From Epichloe hybrida (lineage: Eukaryota; Ascomycota; Sordariomycetes; Hypocreales; Clavicipitaceae): DNA of 64,000 bases. The first letter of the stretch is position 1. Each line of letters begins with the position of its first letter. Below the pieces are notes generated by a model. That model saw only the letters and a list, made by a program, of their open reading frames with translations. It had not been told where the DNA came from and searched no databases. This document shows positions 58,720 to 64,000 of the stretch, piece by piece. Position numbers and translations under genes: made by a program. The stretch covers positions 186,001 to 250,000 of the forward strand of contig JAFEKR010000022.1 of NCBI GenBank assembly GCA_019022495.1. The letters run 5' to 3'.

Positions 58720-59560
58720 GCCCTAAGCCTAAGACCTGGAAGCAGGCTATATCTAGCCCTGAAAGGGATAAATAGATAGAAGCCATGTATAAGGAATACG
58801 AATAGCTTCTAAAGGCTAGTACTTTTAAATTTATAGGGAAAGATTAAATCCCTAAGGGCTGAAAAGTACTAAAGAATAGGCTTGTTTATAAGCTTAAAAA
58901 GGATAAAGAAAATAATCCTTTAAAATATAAGGCTTGACTTGTTGCTAAGGGATTTATACAAATCAAAGGCCTAGATTACCTAGAGACCTTTGCTACTATA
59001 AGTATTCCCCCTAGCTAGAGGATTTTACTAGCCCTAGCGGCTTAGAATAACTAGGAAATCGAATAAATCGATTTTATAGGAGCTTTTCTTAATAGTAAGC
59101 TATAACAACAGATTTATATGGTTATTCTAGAAGGGTTTATTGAATTCCTTGAGGTAAATCCTAAACTAGCTAAATTAGCTAGAAGTTTTGGCTGGAAACC
59201 TTCTAAAGATTAAGTAATTTTATTATAGAAGTCTTTGTATAGCCTAAAATAAAGCTTAAGGGAATGGTAATAAGCGCTAATATTAGTGCTTAAATCCCTA
59301 GGATTTAACCCTTTAATATCTAACCTAGCTATCTTCTTTAATCCTTTAACTAAAACCTTCGTTATTACGTACATTAATAACTATCTTCTAATTAGACTGG
59401 ATTTATCTTATATCTAAAGGCTTAAAAAGGAACTTTATAAAGTCTATCTAATAGAAGATAGGGGGCCTGCTGAATTCTTCTTAGGGGTTTAAATCGTATG
59501 AGATAGGCCTAATAGAATACTGAAAATTTATTAATCTTAGTATATATTAGAAGCCTTAAA
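58720..59560 (+). pseudogene. Cop-B reverse transcriptase, RIP-inactivated
   Basis: KTWKQAISSPERDK, stop (Gln/Trp), IEAMYKEYE (58735-58800), KVLKNRLVYKLKKDKENN, then LVAKGFIQIKGLDYLETFAT with one TGA from CGA before it (58935). IDFIGAFLNSKL is at about 59070 and ILEGFIEFLE follows. The YxDD region lies near 59370-59400 (YINNYLLI, Asp to Asn). It would copy the element RNA. Confidence 0.82.
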
Positions 59561-59639
59561 ACAATTTAATATGCTAGATAGTAAGCCTATTAGCATACCT
59601 CTTTAGCTAGGCGTTTTAGCTATGTAGATAACTAAGCTT

Positions 59640-60340
59640 TTAATAGCTAGCGAAATCAAGCTTTATCAGTGCATTATAGGGACTATAATGTACCTAATGT
59701 TACTTACAAGGCCTGATATAGCTTTTACACTACAGTGGTTATCTACTACACTAGCTAGCCCTTATATAGAACACCTAAAAGCAGCTAAAAATCTGCTAAG
59801 GTATCTATTAGGGACTAGATTCCTTGCTATTATCTATAAGGGAGACCCTAAAGGTTTAGTTAGCAAAAGCCTAATAGGTTATTATGATAGTGATTTTACA
59901 GGGGATAAAAAGACCTTAAAATCAACCTATGCTTATCTATTTAAGCTAGCTAGCGGACCTATTAGCTAGAAATCAAAGAAAGCTAGTACAATAGCTCTAT
60001 TAACACTAGAAGCTAAAGCTGATGCTATCTGCGAGACCTTCCGGGAGCTTTAGTAGCTTTAGGGCTTATTTAAGGAGCTAAAAACCCCTATTTCTCCCCC
60101 TATCTAGATATATTACGATAATTAAGGCGCTATAACTACTGCTTATAACCCTGCTTTACATAGTTATATAAAGCATACATTACTAAAGTTTAACTATATT
60201 AGGTAATAGGTTTTAGAGGGTTTAGCTAAGATTAAATATCTAGATACGAAGTTAATACCTGCAGATAGTCTTACGAAACCTCTTTCTAGACCTCTTTATT
60301 AGGCTTTTATTAAGCTTTTAGGGCTTAATAATTATTAAAC
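59640..60340 (+). pseudogene. Cop-B RNase H, largely open
   Basis: An open frame from 59688 to 59969 reads MYLMLLTRPDIAFTLQWLST, LKAAKNLLRYLLGTR and IGYYDSDFTGDKKTLKSTYA (catalytic Asp kept). It then goes through one stop (Trp) to KSKKASTIALLTLEAKADA and IYYDN.GAIT. Near the end LIPADSLTKPLSRPLY matches the copia C-terminus (K.ADGLTKPL). A 200-bp 3' region with AAAGGGGGTG follows. Confidence 0.88.
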
Positions 60341-60545
60341 TAATAACTAATTCCCTTTAACAAGGAACTAAAAACAACGTCAAAAAGGGAGCTATATTTA
60401 ATAATAGCTAGGAATTCAAAAAGGGGGTCTTTTATTTTTCCTGTTTTTCCCTTTTATTTGTTATTATTAAAAGTTATTGTTTTTACCCTATAGTCTCTTT
60501 ATACACTTCTAATTGCTTTTAAATGTAATTCTTTTGTAAAGGGGG

Positions 60546-61369
60546 TGTTAAAAATAAGACCTATTTTTAGCTCTTTTCTAGTTAAAGAACCTTCTTATTA
60601 CTAGCTTACTTTACAAGTCTGACAGCTGCACTGCAGCTATCAACAGTCGCGAGGGCAGCTGTTAATAACTATATCGCAGCTGTTAATAGCTGTGACTAAC
60701 CGTATAGATAACTAATTAGTTAATTGCATTGTGGCTGCAAGTGTAGCTATAACCACGCCACTAGTAATTAGGTAAGCTAGGGTGACGTAAGCTAGGGTAA
60801 TATAAGCAGGTTACCCTACACATAACTTACCCTATAGCTATCTTTAATAATGATTTTCTCTTTATCTAGAGGTTATATAAAAGTTTTATATATAGTAAAT
60901 TAAAGCTTAAAGATAGGGCTTTCTCTTTATACAAGGTTATTTTTTGGACTAAAAGTTAGTGTATAGGGGTTGCTAGCTAGTATAGTGGTGAGTTGATTTT
61001 TTAGTTTTTGCATATAAATGAATTTTGCGGAAAATCAAAAGTGGCCTGTAAGACCCCGTTAGCGGCCCGGATCCACTAATATAGTTAGTAAGTCTATGAG
61101 AGGAAGAAGATCTTTTTAACTAGCTAGATAGCTAGTCCTCTCAACTAACAACAGCCGCATTGCTTGTACAACGTATCTAAAATCAATTCTATTGCTCTAT
61201 AAGATATTATAAAAGTAATCTAAATTGAATTCTATTAGTTGATAACTGCTATAACCTTCCGTTACGTTGCGTTAATTAATTTAACGTTGCAGCCCTATTA
61301 GTCCCTAACCGTAGAGCTTGCGCCCGTACAGCTGTTGCTAGCTGGCAACTAGCTCCCTACACTTCAATA
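60546..61369 (+). repeat. Cop-B 3' LTR
   Basis: 824 bp; the outer end is intact (CCGTAGAGCTTGCGCCCG, CAGCTGTTGCTAGCTGGC) where the 5' LTR is mutated. It shares the CAGCTG dyads (60625-60700). Confidence 0.93.
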
Positions 61370-61374
61370 ATTCT

Positions 61375-62311
61375 TTAACGTATTAGTTCTATCTAGCCTA
61401 ATAGTTTATATATATATAGTTAAGTATAAAGAGAATCTTTTAGTTATTTTAGTAATACTTTTTCTTTGCCCCCTTAAAGGCATAGTTAAGGTTATTAAGC
61501 TATATCTTATGCTTTTATAGGTTTATAAGGTATTAGAGTTTTATAATATTTTAAACCTTAACTTCTTAGCTACTAAGGCTTAAGGATAAACTAGCTTTTT
61601 AGCCCCTTTTTACTAGTTCTTTATAAGATTATATTAAGTTAGTAAGCTCCTTTTCTTACTCTTATAATTCCTTAAGTTACTTAAGCTAGGTAATTTACTC
61701 TCTAACTACTATCTCTTTTACCCTTATAGTAAAGGGTATAGCTTTAGATAAGGTTATAGACAGAGCTTTGCACTCGTGTAGTGTAGTATTTCTTGTAGTA
61801 TTTTTATTTATTTTTATATCTAGCTTATAATGAAAGATAGTATCCTAAAAGTCACGTGATCTTATAGAGAAAAACTCTAAGAAAAATACTATATATAAGG
61901 GTGGGTCTAAAAGTGGGCCCTCGCTCCACAAATCACAAATACTACATTTGTAGTATTTTTTTAGTGCTAAAATGTAGTGAAATGTAGTTTTTCTAATTTG
62001 CGGCCTAACGACCCACTTTTGGACCCACCTTTATATATAACTACACTGTAGTTTTTAGGTTATCTATCGAAAAATCAAAGTTTTATATCTCTATATATTT
62101 TCTAAGATTAGATATAAATTATTTGTTAGAAAAAAAAAAACTACAAGATGTAGTGTAGTGCAAAGCTCTGGTTATAGAATATAGTATATCCCTAGCTATA
62201 GTATTACTATTATCTAGCTAATCCTAAGTAATATATAGTATAGTTCTAGTAAATTAAGTTATTCTCCCCCTTATATTACTCTTAGGTAACTAGTAAGAGA
62301 AGCTTTAGAAT
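61375..62311 (-). pseudogene. Gyp-D1 leader and start of gag, split by a MITE
   Basis: Aligns with 53470-53991 of Gyp-D2, apart from the 410-bp MITE with its 8-bp TSD. It lies directly inside the 5' LTR of Gyp-D1, so it should contain primer site, leader and possibly the gag start. No frame of note is visible. Confidence 0.7.
61761..62170. mobile_element. Complete 410-bp hAT-like MITE
   Basis: Perfect 13-bp TIRs CAGAGCTTTGCAC and GTGCAAAGCTCTG with an 8-bp TSD GTTATAGA (61753-61760 and 62171-62178). It has the motif GGGTCTAAAAGTGGG (61907) and, inverted, GACCCACTTTTGGACCCA (62010), the same pair found in the 100-bp units of the larger elements. It is shorter than the length RIP usually needs and keeps a mixed composition. 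The window start (1-221) is a second copy. Confidence 0.93.
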
Positions 62312-62512
62312 TATAAGAATAAAGGGATAGCTAGGTAAGAGATATAGGGGTATTTATATATTAACTAAAGCTTACTAGGTCTAAGTGTGTTATGCGTGTA
62401 AGTTACTAGCTTATAGCTAGTGGCTTGCTAGTGTTACGTAAACCTAGCCCTAGAGCGTAGTATGCCTGCCGGATAGTGCGCTAGTGCGCTAGTGTTATAA
62501 GTAGGCCTCATA
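62312..62512 (-). repeat. Gyp-D1 5' LTR
   Basis: 201 bp, repeat of 22403-22603; inner (left) side mutated (TATAAGAATAAAGGG), outer side closer to the original (GCGCTAGTGCGCTAG). Confidence 0.9.
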
Positions 62513-62517
62513 TAAAG

Positions 62518-63470
62518 TTTATTCTAGGAAAGGTCTCTCCTTACTATAAACTTATCTCTTAACTATCTATAGAAGTTATTACTAAATTTAAAGAATAGTG
62601 TTTTTCTAAATAATCCTTATTCCCTATATTATTTAGTCTTTATAAGGATATAAAGACTAATTTCCTTAGGTATTATTATACTTTTATATTTAGAGCTCCT
62701 TATTTATTAGAGTAATTCCTTTATAATATATTATTAGAGTCTTATAAAGATATAGGGGTATAGATTAGCGTAAATAGGGGTTTTTCCTTTCTTAAGGTAT
62801 TTATTACTATCTTTAGTTTTAATGCCTTTTATAGTATTATTATAGCTATTACTCTTACTAGAAACTCTAAATTAACTAGAGGTCCTAGACAGTCTAGCTA
62901 TATCTAATATTCTAATAGATTAAGAGAAGCTAAATCTTTTTAGTGTAAGGGGATAAGAGGGGGGTAAATGTGATTTTTTATATAATGTTTTATAAATATA
63001 AAGGATTATAAGGTAAGGTAGTTAACTTTAAGTGTGTAATAGAATTCATAATAAAGAAAGATAAGGGGATAGCTTAGCTACTAGTATTTAACCCTTCTTT
63101 ATTATTTTAGAATTCGTATAAATATAAATATTAATACTAGAGTAAGAAGAGAGCTATATTATACCTTTCTATTAGTATAACTTATTATTAAACGTAGCCC
63201 TCTTATTTTATAAGGTAAGTTATTATTAAATAAGTTACCTTTTCTAATTAACCTTACTAATTTGTGGTATTTGAAAACTATATAGTTATCTATAAAGGTA
63301 ACCACTAATTAGTATTAGATTCACAGGGTATTGAATTTAATGTAATACAGTCATAAGCCTAAAGAATAGTATTATTATTAATTATCTATTCTAGGCTGCG
63401 TTGTCTGTTCTATTAATTAATTATATAAAAAAGAGAAGTTAAAAGCTAGTAGCTATGATTAAAGAGGGAA
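62518..63470 (+). pseudogene. Unidentified degenerate coding region, plus strand
   Basis: The plus frame is open apart from TAA/TAG. It includes RAPYLLE, ESYKDIGV, ISVNRGFSFLKVFITIFS and TRNSKLTRGPR (62680-62900), then MFYKYKGL, VVNFKCVIEFIIKKDKGIA, and FVVFENYIVIYKGNHQLV near 63260. Before the Gyp-D1 insertion it joined 22320-22402, whose plus frame is also open (HFIIKEIVLK). I do not recognise the family; it may be another transposon protein or a host gene remnant. Confidence 0.35.
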
Positions 63471-63758
63471 AAAGGGGTTACGCGTTTGTAGCCCCACATT
63501 TCCTAGCCAATCAACAGGCCAGGTTGTGGGTCACGTGTGGCGCGCGCGCGGCCCGAGCTTTTGCTAGGTAATTGCGGCTGCGACGCGCGATTGATATCAT
63601 CTTTGTTCTAACAGAAAGGGGTTATATGTTTATAGCCTTATATTTCCTAGCTAATTAATAAGCTAGGTTATAAGTTATGTGTGGGGCGCGCGCGTGGCCT
63701 GAGCTTTTGCTAGGTAATTGCGGCTGCAACGCACGATTGATATCACCTTTGTTCCAAC
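63471..63758. repeat. Tandem pair of 144-bp GC-rich LTR-like units
   Basis: Two head-to-tail copies (63471-63614 and 63615-63758) starting AAAGGGGTTA and ending TTTGTTCTAACA or TTTGTTCCAACA. The first has intact CACGTGTGGCGCGCGC and CCACATTTCCTAGCCAATC. The second has the matching transitions (TTATATTTCCTAGCTAATT) but keeps the GCGCGCGC core. The reverse complement starts TGTTRGAACAAAG, like the island at 22115-22319. Confidence 0.8.
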
Positions 63759-64000
63759 ACTAATAGATATCTTTATTATTAGACTACTTGTAATAATTAC
63801 TACCTTTCTAGCATTATAGTAATATAAAGTTTATAATAGTTATATAGGGATTATATTATCTGCTACTAATATTACATATAAAACCTTTAAGACACTAATA
63901 GTCTTGAAATACAGTTATTATATCTTTAACTTACTAGTATTAGCCCTTAATTTAAGATATTAGTATAACGTACAGTGTTAATAGCGTTTGCGAATCCATT
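63759..64000 (+). other. AT-rich end of the window, possible coding remnant
   Basis: A plus-strand frame (DIFIIRLLVIITTFLAL, YKVYNSYIGIILSATNITYK) stays fairly open to the window edge. It could continue the region before 63471. No family recognised. Confidence 0.25.

Larger units (their letters stand above)
54250..61369 (+). mobile_element. Cop-B: Ty1/copia element with long LTRs
   Basis: LTRs of 823-824 bp at 54250-55072 and 60546-61369, TSD ATTCT (54245-54249 and 61370-61374). A half-tRNA primer site follows the 5' LTR. One long plus-strand frame carries gag, protease, integrase, RT and RNase H, broken almost only by TAA/TAG at Gln/Trp codons. A lower mutation load than in the gypsy elements suggests a later insertion. 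The LTR start TGTTAAAATA and primer site are shared with the TRIM. Confidence 0.95.
22403..62512 (-). mobile_element. Gyp-D1: chromodomain gypsy, host of the 40-kb nest
   Basis: 201-bp LTRs at 22403-22603 (3') and 62312-62512 (5') and a TSD TAAAG (22398-22402, 62513-62517) define the element. Subtracting Gyp-D2, Cop-B, the 410-bp MITE and their TSDs leaves about 6.58 kb. Coding is on the minus strand. A purine tract (minus AAGTAAGGGGATAAT) adjoins the 3' LTR. All frames are RIP-damaged. It is the oldest element of the nest. Confidence 0.92.

Noticed and set aside
58562..58786. Minus-strand 74-codon ORF
   Set aside because: Antisense to the Cop-B linker and RT start, which have clear family similarity on the plus strand.
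55371..60340. Possible use of TAA/TAG as Gln codons, since long frames are broken only by these stops
   Set aside because: Stops also stand at Trp positions (for example after LTKAGT-type blocks in copia RT) and catalytic Asp/Glu codons show matching G-to-A changes. This is RIP, not a changed genetic code.

Overview
This window reads as a transposon graveyard from the AT-rich compartment of a filamentous ascomycete genome (Pezizomycotina). I find no intact host gene. Nearly all reading frames are broken in the way repeat-induced point mutation (RIP) breaks them: CpA has become TpA on either strand, so Gln (CAA/CAG) and Trp (TGG) codons became TAA/TAG, and catalytic Asp/Glu codons became Asn/Lys (for example YLDD to YLNN and FVDD to FINN). 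A fungal origin is also supported by primer-binding sites that match the anticodon arm of fungal initiator tRNA-Met, and by chromodomain Ty3/gypsy, Tad-like LINE and fungal copia families. I cannot name the species.

Left block (1-20824): the right end of a short hAT-like MITE (1-221), a 5'-truncated Tad-like LINE on the minus strand (222-2868), then two non-autonomous hAT-like elements. The second, hAT-N2 (3881-20824), has been split by a chromodomain gypsy, Gyp-C (4065-17614), inserted in a 10-bp minisatellite. Gyp-C in turn carries the copia Cop-A1 (4667-11358). A TA-flanked MITE (18329-19348) sits in a 9-bp microsatellite of hAT-N2, and that MITE carries a 327-bp TRIM (19009-19335) with a tRNA-like internal promoter.

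Right block (20825-64000): a gag fragment with a GC-rich LTR-like island (20825-22319), then a 40-kb nest. The outer element is the minus-strand gypsy Gyp-D1 (22403-62512). Inserted in it are its relative Gyp-D2 (28201-54182), the copia Cop-B (54250-61369) and a 410-bp hAT-like MITE (61761-62170). Gyp-D2 carries hAT-N1 (28677-30632), Cop-A2 (31287-38044) and the large gypsy Gyp-E (40066-50755). For every insertion in this nest and in Gyp-C, both ends and matching target-site duplications are visible. Removing the inserts gives plausible lengths: Gyp-D1 6.58 kb, Gyp-D2 6.56 kb, Gyp-C 6.85 kb.

Most unusual items: (1) a TRIM that combines 67-bp LTRs, a half-tRNA primer site and A/B boxes of a tRNA-like Pol III promoter; (2) a roughly 1,000-codon coiled-coil ORF downstream of integrase in Gyp-E; (3) a non-autonomous hAT-like family with pentamer-array termini and 100-bp internal tandem repeats that share one subterminal motif; (4) RIP that fades within the outer half of the LTRs in every LTR pair; (5) a six-fold 42-bp repeat in the Cop-B leader. 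All coding calls are on degraded sequence; domain limits are approximate, while element ends supported by LTRs, TIRs and TSDs are near base resolution.
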